Position numbers and translations under genes: made by a program
The notes under the pieces: model-generated
What the model saw: the letters and a program-made list of their open reading frames with translations, nothing else
Databases searched by the model: none
What the model was told of the DNA's origin: nothing
Part shown: piece after piece, positions 38,753 to 50,057 of the stretch
Position numbering within the stretch: the stretch's first letter is position 1
How the letters are laid out: each line of letters begins with the position of its first letter
Origin: Zygnema circumcarinatum
Lineage: Eukaryota; Streptophyta; Zygnematophyceae; Zygnematales; Zygnemataceae
Length of the DNA stretch: 64,000 bases
NCBI GenBank assembly: GCA_037447605.1
Contig: CM074804.1
Location: 2,276,505-2,340,504 of the forward strand
Direction: 5' to 3'

Positions 38753-41700
38753 ATGTGCTCCTCGTGGTTTTATTCCGGTTCCAACATGAAGCCAGCATGC
38801 ACCCTCCAAGTGACCACTCCTAGAGCGCCACCTGGCGCCGGCATCCTCGCGGAGCCCTACAAGCCGACCGCATTCGGTGAAGCGCTTCTCTCACTCACAC
38901 TCTCTCTCTCCCTCTCTCTCCCTCTCTCCCTCTCTCTCTCTCCCTTTCTCTCTCTCTCTCTCTCGCTCTCTCTCTGTCTTTCTTTCTCTTTCCCTCACTC
39001 GCCGACTCCTTTCCTTTCTGCATTCATTCGCCGCCGCGCGATTGCGCTCAAAGCAAACCGAAAGCTGCCAAGACCTGCCCAACACCGTTTCCCGACCTGA
39101 CCAGACCGAACCAAAACCTTTCTCAAGCCTGTATTCAACAATAGCAGTGCATGAACCTCCTCACGGGGAGCACAAACAAGCGTTTGGAACTCACCATCCG
39201 TTTCTCTTTTAAATCGCGGCCATTGCTTGTTTGCTGCAGTCCTTTCATGCACATGCGATGATGGGAACAGCGAGGATTGCAACACCGAGTTCGAGTTTTT
39301 CTCGACCGGGTCGGAGGGCCAAACCGCGCAGGGACTCGAGTTCAGTCTGACCTTTAAAGAGAAGGGCCGCGGACAGCTCAGCGTCCTCGCCTGCCCGAAA
39401 GCATCCTCTTCAGCAACAGGATGCAACACGCAGATTGGGACTAAGGTTCGTTCTAATAGCTTAAAGGGCACTCAAAGCTGGCCGGAATTCGAGGGTAGCT
39501 GCTTTACTTATAAAAATGGAAACCACCGAGCATTTTTTAAATACGCTAGAACATTTTTTTAAAAGCATTTATACATATTGAGACGGCGCATTCCGATGAT
39601 TTCTTTTTGCAGTCGTTTGTGGTTCCGGTGGCGGTGACTTATGTGCGAAGAGAGATAAGAGACTTGCCGATTGAAGAGAGGGAGAGATACTTCTCCGCCA
39701 TCAGAACGCTCCTTCAATATTCTACCGAGAAGGGAAGACAGATATTCGGCCCCGGGTGAGCACCATGGTTTTCTGGATTGCAAGTAGTTGCACTGCTCAA
39801 GATTCAATTGAACCCGAGCTTTTGTCTGATTCACCTTGCTGGGAGTTTTTGGTGTATAGATACACGAGTTATTATGAGCTTCTTGCGTTCCATATGGCCG
39901 GCGTGTGGGTCAATGTGTGGCAATGCGATTTGGGGCACCATGGACCTGCACTCCTCACCTTCCACCGCGGGTTTTCGAGGATGTTCGAGAAAGCCATTCA
40001 GGTACAGAAAAAGGAGTCTTTCAACCTTCGTAGTCACAGAAACATGTCAGAAAATGGCTAAGTTAGTCGTGAAGTGCACTCCTCTTAATGTAGGCTGTGG
40101 ACCCCTCTCTCGCTTCGCCTTATTGGGATTACCTCCGAGACGGCGGCTTATTAAGTCCTGAGCAAAGCACAATATGGTCCAGCGAGTACTTTGGCAACAT
40201 CACGGGAGACCCAAACAACAACTACCAAGGTGAGCATTTCCATTTTTAAAGGGTTTGAGTGATGCTTGATACTCTAAGCCGTGCCGGCATCACTCAATCA
40301 GAATAGAGAACTCTCCAAAGTCCAAGGGGAGATGTGAAGGCTCTGTTCTATCTTACGGTGAAGCTTGTTGTGAAATGCAGACAGCTTAGTTGATGCTTGT
40401 TTGGTAAAACCCTGCCGCGTTTCCCTCCTCAAATTGTGATTAAGCTGCTTTGCCTGCATGCAGTGCTGGACGGCAAATTCCCTGCTTGGCCCGTTCCGTT
40501 CGGAGAGGAGGCGACATCCTTGAGCCAAATGACATGGGGAAAGCTCGGACCCGCCAAAACCATCAACCCCTACGGCTACTTCCGCTCGTATGTTGAGCTT
40601 CTCGACCTCGCTTTCATACACGTAGAAAAGAAAGTTAGAAATATGGAGAAAATATAGAATCCTTTAACTCATAACAACGAATTTTGGAATCTCCATATGC
40701 ATGAAACACCATGCAAACTTCAAAATTGGGAGGACCGGTTTATGGGTATTGGGTAGGCCTGACAGCACCAACCCTAATCCACACTTGACAAGATTTGGCC
40801 CTGCTCCAAATGCGACAGCACCAGCTATTGAATCTTGGCTTCTGTGTGCGGCATCAAGCGGTGTTGGAGAGTTTGCCAGCTGCCTTGATGGATCAGGCGA
40901 GTGAGACATCCTCAAATAGCTGGTTCGACAGGCCGAATAGTGATGTATGTTCTCATAGCAAGTGCAGGTCTAGAATAGGAAGACTATGTTTTGTACAGCA
41001 AGCACTCCCTTCCAGCGCCTAAAAACTCAAAAAAACCCTAAAGAATGTATCTAATTTCGTGACAGACGTCCTAATATCAAACTGTGAAGATGCTTTGTAC
41101 AGGAATCCATCCGGCCCCTCATATTCTCGTGGGTGGAACTGCGCAAACCCCCGCATTCGTCGACGTGAAGGACCAGTTGGACTGCTCAAGCTTCAATTCA
41201 ACTGAGGAATGTGAATACATCTTCAATCTAGCACTGTACTTTGGAGGAACATACCGCTACCAAGGTGTAATCGATGGCTGCATTGTCTGCGACAGAAAGT
41301 GCTCAAACCTCACAAAACCTCCCGAGGAGTGCGGATGCCGCTGCGCAGACCCAGTAAGTTTCACTTACTCAAAAAAATATATGTCAAAGACACGGCCAAT
41401 AGACACAGACACTTAAAACCGTTTGTTCTAACCCCTTTTGGCGTCTTTGAGCTTCCTAAGGCCACCCTTAGAATTTGTCTGCCTGAAACCGATTCCTCAT
41501 CGTTCCAAGCGTATTAACTCTGTTTTATGATGCTCCAACCTTTGCAGAGGCCTCCCGGATGCGCGGCAGAGCAGGTGTTGCTGCGGTTCGCCGACAAGTA
41601 TAATTCTCCTATTCCGCCAGAATTGATTACACACATCGATTTCATATACTATGGGATGTGCGGAGCATCCCGCGCTAATGGAGACTATGCAGGTGCGTGA

Positions 41701-42319
41701 TTAGGGCTTCACATCGAAGGGTAAAGTTGGGCAACTATCCCCAAAACCAATCCTTTCAGCAGTGGGAACTACTGCGTTTGGTATGGAGAACCTTGAAACC
41801 GAGCACTTCATGATGCCGCGATCAAAAGTAAATGTCACAAACAGTAATTGCAATAGTGATCATTTCTCACACACCTTGTAAATGTCTCGACTATGTACAG
41901 ATGCCGGGGGGTCGCCCATAGATCCCATATTTTGGATCCACCATTCCAACTTGGACCGCATTTTAAGCAGCTGGCGGATTCTCCATCCCACCACATTATG
42001 GGAGCATCTCAACTTCACCTCTGTTCCAAGCGGCGACCCGAGCTTCTACCCTGATGTATACAGCTCTGTTAATATCATTCATCCCGAAGCATCTTGGCCC
42101 GGTGTAGTTTTCCCCGGTGACCGTAATCCTCTCGGGATTTGTATCGGCCACGGTTTGTTTGATGAAATCGCCTCAGGGGCCATGATAGGAGTGTTTGATG
42201 CCATCCCTTCAAACCAGCCTCATACCAATATTGAAATGTTGAAGACGGTTGATGTGCAACTCAATGACCCTGCGAGTGCAGATTACATCTACGATCAGTA
42301 CTATGAAGCTGTACTTTGA
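38753..42319 (+). CDS. Tyrosinase-domain copper protein with Cys-rich insertion
   Basis: Type 3 copper oxidase (phenol hydroxylation/catechol oxidation), probably secreted. Exons: 38753-38876, 39240-39445, 39613-39755, 39860-40001, 40094-40229, 40464-40587, 40766-40896, 41103-41353, 41548-41692, 41760-41843 and 41901-42319, giving 634 residues, all phases consistent. CuA ligands: His169 (AFHM), His185 (HHGPALLTF) and His193 (FHR). The PYWDY hallmark follows. CuB ligands: His338 and His342 (IHPAPHILVGG), then His509 in DPIFWIHHSNLDR. His342 to His509 is 167 residues, where about 30-40 is usual; the insert holds ten cysteines. The intron after residue 335 uses a GC donor (40897). N-terminal residues 40-110 are also Cys-containing (SCTCDDG). 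The true start and signal peptide are unresolved. Unlike flowering-plant polyphenol oxidases no plastid peptide or PPO1-DWL tail is seen. Confidence 0.85.
38884..39000. repeat. CT-rich polypyrimidine tract in tyrosinase intron 1
   Basis: Runs of CTCTCTC with occasional CCCT, directly after the donor of the first tyrosinase exon. It is complementary in composition to the GA tract at 38155-38302. Confidence 0.9.
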
Positions 42320-43560
42320 TAGTGTGGAGGCAGACGATCATAAAGGCATGCAATTGCTGTAGTATGTTTGCATGTTCTTTCCGTAGGAGGTCCAGCTCGA
42401 GACCTTCGAATATCTAGCCTAGCCTAGCTATATAGCTATATAGTTTGTAGTCCTGTCTTCCAGCCCGCCTGCATTCTTTATCTCCACGAGGAGATGAAAT
42501 AATATAGATATAGCGAGATATTGGGCTGACGACGATTTCTGGTTATTGGCGGTAGTTTCGCCATAAACATGATGGCTGTAATCTGCACTACAGTTAAGAT
42601 GAGATTCTTCGCCCATTACTGCTCTATTCACGAATTATGTGACGCTTTTGTTGAGTTTTTCTGGAGTTACCGAGTCAGTATTACCCAAGTTACATCGGGA
42701 TGCTTTGTTATTGGATCCTTGCTCCTCTCACACAATCAGACGCTTCTGCCAGCAGTGAATCAACAAAAATAGGCGCACAACAGTATGAGCCAAAATGCGT
42801 TCACCACGGTACACGCATCGAAGAAGATGGACGACCTGCACCCTAACAGTTAGTATACTATATAGAGATGGCCTGCGTCTGGTGAGGAATTACAGTCTTG
42901 AGAGTGATTTTTTTCGCAAATTTGTTCTCTCGAACTTTAAATGAACCGAAATCCATGCATGAAGGATATGCATGAAGAATGAAGCATTATGCGTACATCC
43001 ATGCGAGCATAGAAAAAGTGCGCTCACGCATCCAACTGCGACTCCATGCTACAAGCCATGGCAGTCAATGACCCTGACAAAGCAGAGGTCAGCAAAGTCG
43101 ATGGCCAACAAGAGTAAATAAGGCAATCATTACACCATAACTTCAAAAAACGTTTTTGAACATGCCTGCTCCCGCTCACCAGATGAGCCTTCCTCCTCTT
43201 CCATTACATTGGTTGAAGGGAAACTAAAAAATACACAAAAACTGGGTGAATACACCTGAACGAACGGGCACTGACGAATTTCTGTATACGGAGACATGGA
43301 CACTCTTCTGCCCCTTATTAGAAGGATCGCATCGCCCTTCAAAACTGCAAAACCTCTCCTCCAATTCGCCTATCTTCCTGCAAAACTGTGCTCCTCCCTC
43401 CCATCCCAGCCTAACGCCAAGCCCCAAAAAACGAGCCTCCAGTGCGCTCTCTCCCCCCCCCTCTCCCTCTCTTTCTCTCCCCCTCTCTATCTCTCCCCGC
43501 CTTTTCCTTCACCACTCTCCCTCAAACGGAGACCCAAACTTCAACCTCCCAAGTAGCAGT
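42320..43560. other. Convergent spacer after tyrosinase
   Basis: Tyrosinase 3' UTR (TATAGCTATATAG near 42428-42441) and spacer up to the 3' end of the next minus-strand gene. A minus-strand Glu-rich piece at about 43130-43255 (MEEEEGSSGEREQ) could be a further 3' exon of that gene if a donor inside its last exon is used; unproven. Confidence 0.4.
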
Positions 43561-46500
43561 CTAGCAATGCTGCCTCTCCTCTACCTCCATGTCTATAGGA
43601 CCCCCTCCAGTACATCTCCCTCCTGAACCACCTAAATTCTGCGCGCCATCCGCGCACACTCCCTCACCTTCCTTGTCGACACCCAAAGCACCTCCTTTCC
43701 CATCTCTACCCCCCCCCTCTCTCCCGCCGTCTGCCCCCTCCCCCCCACTCTCTCCATCCCCCCCATCCTCTCCCTCCTCCTCCTCCTCATACCCACTGCA
43801 TGCGCCTCCCCACACAGAAGAACCACTCAACCTTGGAGCACCCAACTCCCCCTGAGCATGGGACTCCTCTCTCACAGTTCCCTGCCTGTTCCCTTTCCGG
43901 CTGCTTGCATTATTCCTCCCAGAAAGATGTGTTTCAACATCGCTCCATTGTCTCCTCCTCCGCCTCATTCTTTGTTGGGACCTCCGCATTCGCTGGTTCT
44001 GAAAACTCAGAAGTTCTGCCACGTGTTCAGCACCTGCCATCCAAAATGCCCACATTAAGGGTTTGACGACTTTCAGCATAGCTTTGAAATCTGCAGAAAA
44101 GCCGCAACAATAAGAAACTTTGATTCAAATTCCTCTCTCTTTCTCCTTCCTCCTCCACCCTAAAGCCACCAAAAGCACAAACCTTCAATTCCAAGAAGCA
44201 CCCCAAAAACCCCTGAAACTCTCTGCAATGAATTCATAGCAATTCAGGCCTCTAAACTCTCCCTCTCTTTCCATTTGTTTCACCAAACATAAGTTGTCTT
44301 TCTCCCCTCTCCACCCTCTCCCCTTTCCCTCCCTCCTCCCCCTCCCTCCCTCCCTCTATCTTACCTTTCTTATCCATCACGACTGACAAAGGCGGCCACC
44401 CTTTGCCTCTCACTCTGCCATCTCTCTCCACAGCTTGCAGAGACTCCATCCAGTCCTCCCCTCCTCTTCTTGCTAGGCTGGCCATCATCTCCTCCCATAT
44501 CCAAGCATCATCTGAAAGGGGCCTCCCTCTCAGAGCTCTCTCCTTTCTCTCTGAAGGGGCATGTCCCCGACCCAAACCATCGCCATCTTCTTGCCGATGT
44601 AAGTTGCTGAGCTCATGCTTATCTCGACTTGCGTTTCCACCAGTAGTCCCCTTCTTTGACGAGTCTCTCCGTACTTGAGCCACTCGTCCTCCTCCCCCCC
44701 CTCCCTCCTTCTCTTTCTCCTCCTCGTTCAGCTCGTCATCATTCCCTTCATCATAGCCTGTCTCTCCATCCCCTCCATATCCATGCTCGCTTCCGTAACC
44801 AGACTCCCCACTTTGGCCCTCAATCATCCACCTGAAGAAAGGATTGAAACAAAAACAAAATTTCAAAACATTTCGAGCAGAGAACAAGGACGCCAATCCA
44901 TCCAAAACAAACTGTTGGAAAGAAAACGATAAACGAATGGATTTGAATGAGAAACCGAACTCACTTATGATAAAAATCTTCCGCAAGCTCCAACCCCCCC
45001 ACTCCCCCACTTCCTGAACTCAACTCCCCTCCTCCCTCCACTCCTCTGCGGCTCCCTCCCCCTCCGCTGCTGTAGTAAAGCTCCCCACTCGAGTCAGTGC
45101 CTGTGGGGGGGAGATCGGAAGGGAGGCCATAGCTAGCAGAAGCTGACAAAGGGCGAGGATCATGTAGGTCTTGGCTTCGAGCTGACCCTCCTCCTCCTGA
45201 GGAGCCGTCTCCCACACCGTGTCTCCTTCTCTTCTTACGTCCCTGCAAAAATAATAGGTAGAGAAAGGTACGTGATGTTAAATCTAACAGTGTCAGACAT
45301 TCACAGCTGCTTAAAGACGAATGGAGAAACAGAATGAAGGACTCTGCTGAGACAAGCGTGACGAAAGACATAAGTAAAACGACTACATTCAACGCACCTA
45401 TTCATTAAGCTCTGATGAAGCCAGATTTCCAATTTTTACAAAATCCCAAGCGATAAAATAATGAACTCTCGGCTTTAGAATCAAGGCCAGTTCTCAGCTG
45501 CTAGCTTAAGTTTTCCAGCGACAATAAGTGCTTGTGTAATTCGTTCAATGCACAACATGAAGAACCCATGTACCCCATCAAACCATAGTTGACGATAAAA
45601 AGACCAAAAAGACCAGACTTCATATCAAACTGGGCGGCGCAAGAAGCTCGCGCAATGGACGGGAACCTGCAAGTCAGCGACTAGGAGTAAAGAAGTTTGG
45701 AGGCCAGCAGGTGCTTGCAGGCAACAATATTGTAAGACAAAGAGGTACACCAGACCGACCCTAGCAATATTAAGTTTCAAAATTCGTGTTCAACATTCAG
45801 GACATTCATAGCATAGAAAATGCTCCCAAAACATTATAAAGACAACGCATAAACGCTTTGCCCATTCTACACACAAGCAAAACAGCTACTTGCGTACCAC
45901 AAATTCTGCATACAACAAATCCAAATGCAGCACCAAACAGAACAGCTGCCCACGTGAGTGGGTGAGAGAAAGAGCGAGAAAGTGTGTGAAGAGAGAGAAA
46001 GTGTTCTTACGCACCTGCACTCCTTCTTTCCATCTCCACAGACCCCTCAACAAAGCATGTGAAAGATGTTTTCGGCGAGTCTTCCACGACCTCAAAGGCC
46101 CCATTTCACTCGAAATTCCCCGCTCCGGAACCCGTGAGTTTTCCTGTCTAATAGTCACCTTACAATCTCTCTCAATAATCTTATTCCCAAAAGCGAAGCC
46201 TCCAACTGGACCCTCCCTCATCATCGGGTTCGCAAGTTCCATTTGCGCCCCAATTTCCACCGTTTCAATTACCGAAATTCCTGACATCAACGTCGCTTCC
46301 ATCTCATTTCTTCCCCTCCTTTCGCCAAGCAATGGGTGGCTAACTGCTGTCTTCCCAAAGTAAGATTGTGGATTTTGTGAGAACAAAACACTCTTCACAT
46401 CGTCCGAATGCCTCTGCACTTTCCTTCTTTCTTCTTGGGGCGTACAATGGGCCGCAGAAGTCAAATTCTGACGTAAATTAATGTGTGACTCGCTGCTCGC

Positions 46501-47289
46501 AGAAAGAGAAGAAGCAGAACTACGCAACGAATCTGAAGCAGAAGCGCCCTGCTGCTGCTGCTGCAACTGCGGTTGCAACTGGTTCAAATGCTGAAAATTC
46601 TGACTCTTTTGCAAATTCTCTGACCCCAAAACCGCACCGGCAGCTGTCCCAGAACTCTCATATCCAATTCCGCAGAAAGAAGCCGCAGCAGGAGCCAATT
46701 TGGCTCCGCTGTGCGCAACGGAGCGGTTAGGGCTTCGCAGCATGGACCCTTCAGAAACTGCATTACGAAACGGAGGCATGGAATTGCGGCCCCCGCCTTC
46801 GGAGGAGAGCCCTGCAGCTGCTCCGCCACCATGGCCCGCAGCAGGAGCCTCTCCCCGCTCGCTAGCTGGCGAAAGACTGAGATCCCCGAGCTTCTCGACG
46901 AATGAGCTCACACTGCGCGCTACGTAGCGCGCTCCGGGCCTGCCACGTGTGCGCTCCGCAGAATTAGGGCAAGGGATCATCTGCACGAGGATCTTCGGCG
47001 GAGGAGGCAGCGCCACGTGGCAGCCCTGGAAGATGTGAGGGCTCCTCAGAAGGAGGGCCCCCGACGGGCACACGGGAGACATGGCGCCATGGTACACCGT
47101 GTCACGAGGGAGGGAGGGAGAGGGAGAGAGCGGGGAGCTCAGTAAGGGAGAAAATATGGCGGCGGAAGGGGTCGGAGAGGCGCTTCCCCAAAGTTCCTGA
47201 GAGTAGAAATGGACACGTGGCGAAGCATAAGGCACTGTAGAAGGACACGTGTCGACAGCCCCCGCCTCGGGGAGAAGCATTGCCACCAT
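43561..47289 (-). CDS. Uncharacterised 849-residue low-complexity protein
   Basis: I do not recognise this protein. Four exons in transcript order: 47289-46015, 45242-44965, 44831-44365 and 44090-43561, with consistent phases. The first half is Ser/Ala/Pro-rich with a Gln run (LQQQQQ) and a basic stretch ([16 protein letters not shown]). Exon 2 starts GRKKRRRHG, a nuclear-localisation-like run, then Gly/Ser repeats. Exon 3 is acidic (NEEEKEKE) and ends in the most protein-like segment, [14 protein letters not shown] through [11 protein letters not shown]. Exon 4 continues [20 protein letters not shown] and a basic [14 protein letters not shown] run, then a Gly/Glu/Asp tail. A nuclear protein is a fair inference. 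The initiator is uncertain; the first 70 codons overlap ACACGTG promoter-like boxes, so a later Met (47078 or after) may be used. Confidence 0.6.
47012..47252. promoter_or_regulatory. ABRE/G-box cluster
   Basis: Three ACGT boxes: GCCACGTGGC at 47012-47021, GACACGTGGCG at about 47212-47222 and GACACGTGTC at about 47243-47252. ACACGTGGC is the classic plant ABA-response element and G-box bound by bZIP and bHLH factors. They overlap the predicted N-terminal codons of the 849-residue protein, hinting that translation starts further in. Confidence 0.5.
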
Positions 47290-48540
47290 GGACTAGGGCA
47301 GGATGACCCTCATCCTCGCAAGCTCAGTAGCCATGGCGGCCCCTCGCCCCCCCTTAGCCGTCTCCCTCCCTTCGCCGATAGACCGCAAATATCTGCTGCC
47401 AGAACCCTAATTCACGTCATGTCGTGTCACGTCGCGTCGCGTCACGTCATGTCGCCTGGGAAATGGTTGCAGCCCTCCCGACACTCTCAAGAAGCGCGAG
47501 GCGGCGGCGGATATGCAGGCCGATGTTTTTTTCCTGCCCGAAATACCACTAGTGGATGTAAGGCACCAATGGAAGCTCGGCGGGACGCGTGGAAAAATCG
47601 TATTTCCTGATGCCCACCGACAAAAGTGCGAGGGTGGGAACTGGCAAGGCGGTGGCCGTTTTGGCGGAGGGTCCGTCCGTACGGTGTGATGGTACCGTAC
47701 GGTACAGGCTGCGACCTCGCCAAGTCGCCAAGCGTCGGTGTACGATTTTGTACGGATATGCTATACACCGTACTATTTGTGTACGGATAAGATACTGTGA
47801 TTAAGATGGAGAATGTGCTCACACTGGCGATCATTTGTTGTTGTTGGGTTGTTATTGTTGTTGGCTTCGAAAGGAGTTGATTTCTCATGCACAATGTGTT
47901 GTTGTTGGCCTAAGCAAATTCTTTGGTTATTCTTTGGTTACTTTGGTTATCGCCTATCGAATGTATGTATGTGTACATTGTGGGCGATGTAAGCATGGGA
48001 TACGCATGGACCTGCATGTATGGGGTACCCATGCATAAGAGATGTATGTGTGCGGATGATCTCTGCACTGGAACCAGCAACTACGAAACGTGAACATCAC
48101 ATTCATCTGAGAGTGACGCGGCATACTTATCTGAAACTGAAAAAAATAATGAATAAAAAAAAAAAATCCTCCGTCCGGCTAAACAAGTCAAAACTGGATT
48201 CGTCTCATTTCTCAGACGCACTCCCCTCCCTCATCCTAACCCCTAAACCCGGGGTGTAGCTTCAAAATCAAGCAACAGGTCTCTCTCTGTACATCTATTT
48301 ACATTGCACCAACTTCGGCCTTCTGGCAATCCGAAGCGCATCTTTGACCCAACCACTCGCTAAAGAACTTCAAAGCCTTCTTTCTTCAACAAACACCTAA
48401 ACACTCAATTCTCAAAACTCTCTGTCCCGCACCACCAAGAAAGACCCTACAAATGCCAAAATGGATAGGCAATCTATCCGTTATTCCTTCATCCATATCT
48501 ACCCATCCCCTGTTTGGAGGAGCATTCGTTGGCATCCTTT
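47290..48540. other. Intergenic between two minus-strand genes
   Basis: No gene seen. 47415-47455 is a short array of CACGTC/GCGTC/CATGTC words. 47675-47790 has five or more GTAC words including two CCGTACGG palindromes. 47820-47960 is a TTGTTGTTG and TTTGGTTA simple repeat. The part next to 48540 is likely the 3' UTR of the following gene. Confidence 0.5.
47415..47455. repeat. CACGTCA/CGCGTC short array
   Basis: Eight five-base units in tandem (CGTCA, TGTCG, TGTCA, CGTCG, CGTCG, CGTCA, CGTCA, TGTCG), giving repeated ACGTCA bZIP half-sites upstream of the 849-residue gene. Confidence 0.8.
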
Positions 48541-50057
48541 TCAACGGATCACTTTCCCATCCTCAGCCGCCGCCAAATCAACAGCCTTCAAATTTGGACT
48601 TTCCTTTGTTGAATTCGAAGATGGACCTCCAGTCCCGTTGAGGGAGGTCCCATTGGCGGCCAAGTCCTTCACCATATGACCCGCGCTGCTCGAATTAGGG
48701 CCGCCTTTAGCCTCTCCGCCTGCATGCCGTTCTTTAGAAGCAGGTCCCATTTTGCGCCCCCCGGTTCGCTGCTTGTGTTTGGCAACAAGGCCCACATTAA
48801 AGTGCGATGATGCTGCCACGTTGTCAATAAAGTGTTCAAAAGCGAGAGAATCACTGAAGGTCTGAGGCGTTCGGCCGCGAGCTGAAGTCTTCAAGCTACC
48901 AAATACGTTTGCATGGAAACCTGCAATACAATTCATGACAAGCGTAGGACCAGTTACGGTTTAGGTAAGACAGGTTGCAAGTGTCACCAGGAGAAACCAA
49001 GAACGTCACACAGTTGCTGACACAACGGAGCAGCACAAGCCGAAATTACGCTTGAAAAAGTACATTACTTAGCAAAGGCTTTCTCAAGCCATGCAAGCGA
49101 CGAAAACTAGAGCAAGTCAATTTTTCAGTGGAACAAACAGAAAATTCTTCCGTAGCAAAAGAGGTGCTGAGTCCAATGATAATGCAACGTCTCACCTTGA
49201 AAAACCACCAAGACTCCAAACAAGACGGTGAGCATAAGCGCCAAAAGCGTCGTAAAGTCTCGAGATAGAGATGAAGCTTTCTTCTTGCTCCTTCCACCTC
49301 CTGACTTGGACCCTGCAGCAGATGAAGCCCCCGCACCTGCACCCTTCTTCTTCGGCGCTTTGGGACCAGGCAGTCCTCCTCCTTGAAAGGGTTTCCGCGG
49401 AGGCCTTGGAGGCCTTGGAGACCTGTGCAGAGTCGCTCGAGCCGGGACAGGTGGCGCCTGATTGGTTGGAGCGCTTCTAGGAGAGGGAGGGAGGCATGGA
49501 GCTCTTGAAGGATGGAGTGGACGCCATGGATCTCGAGAGAGTCCACGGTTGCCAGCTGCCTCTACTCTTCCTATACCTCCTGTCGATGTTCGAACGTGCG
49601 CTACTTTCTCGCATATCTGCGAGGACGAGGAGCTTCCCGAAGGAGGAGCGACGTTTTCAGAATGTACAATTTCACAGTGACTTTGACTCGGTCGGCGCGC
49701 CGGCTCGTTACAAGTACTGGAAATATTGCTCGAACAGTATCGAGCTTCGATTAGACCATCGGACCAGCCATGGCTTCCTGGAGAGTGAAGTTGGAGGTCT
49801 TTAAAGGGCCTGCATTCTGCGGCTGCAGATTTTTCAACAGAAGCTGCAAGGTCAGCAATCTTCTTGGGAGAAGCCGATTTTTTTGGAGGTTTCCCTGACC
49901 CGGGAAGGAATGCAGGACGTAGAGAAGTTTGACTTTTGCCGAGCGGACTTAGAGGACGCCTTAGCCTATGTACACGTGGCGACCTGGGAATGCATTCGGC
50001 AGCCATGGCCGCGACCTCAGCAAGAATGTCCGCATCTTCAGTTCTGTGAGACTCCAT
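48541..50057 (-). CDS. Uncharacterised 413-residue single-pass membrane protein
   Basis: I do not recognise this protein. Two exons in transcript order, 50057-49196 and 48920-48541, joined in phase 1. Residues 1-260 are Ser/Pro/basic, with proline-arginine patches (PRPPRPPRKP) and a Lys/Gly-rich stretch before one clear membrane span, TTLLALMLTVLFGVLVVF, near residues 267-284. After the span the second exon encodes a region with HFIDNVAASSHFNVGLV, then Gly/Ser/Asn-rich sequence with two or three NGT/NST glycosylation sequons. This suggests a type II protein whose C-terminal side faces the lumen or outside. A CACGTG box lies at 49974 within the gene and CCACGTGG at about 50537 upstream. Confidence 0.6.

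Noticed and set aside
41103-41210. Tyrosinase continuing as SNPSGPSYSRGWNCANP after the exon ending at 40587
   Set aside because: This frame stops soon. Inserting the exon 40766-40896 (TNPNPHLTRF) and the GC donor gives the CuB motif IHPAPHILVGG in frame.
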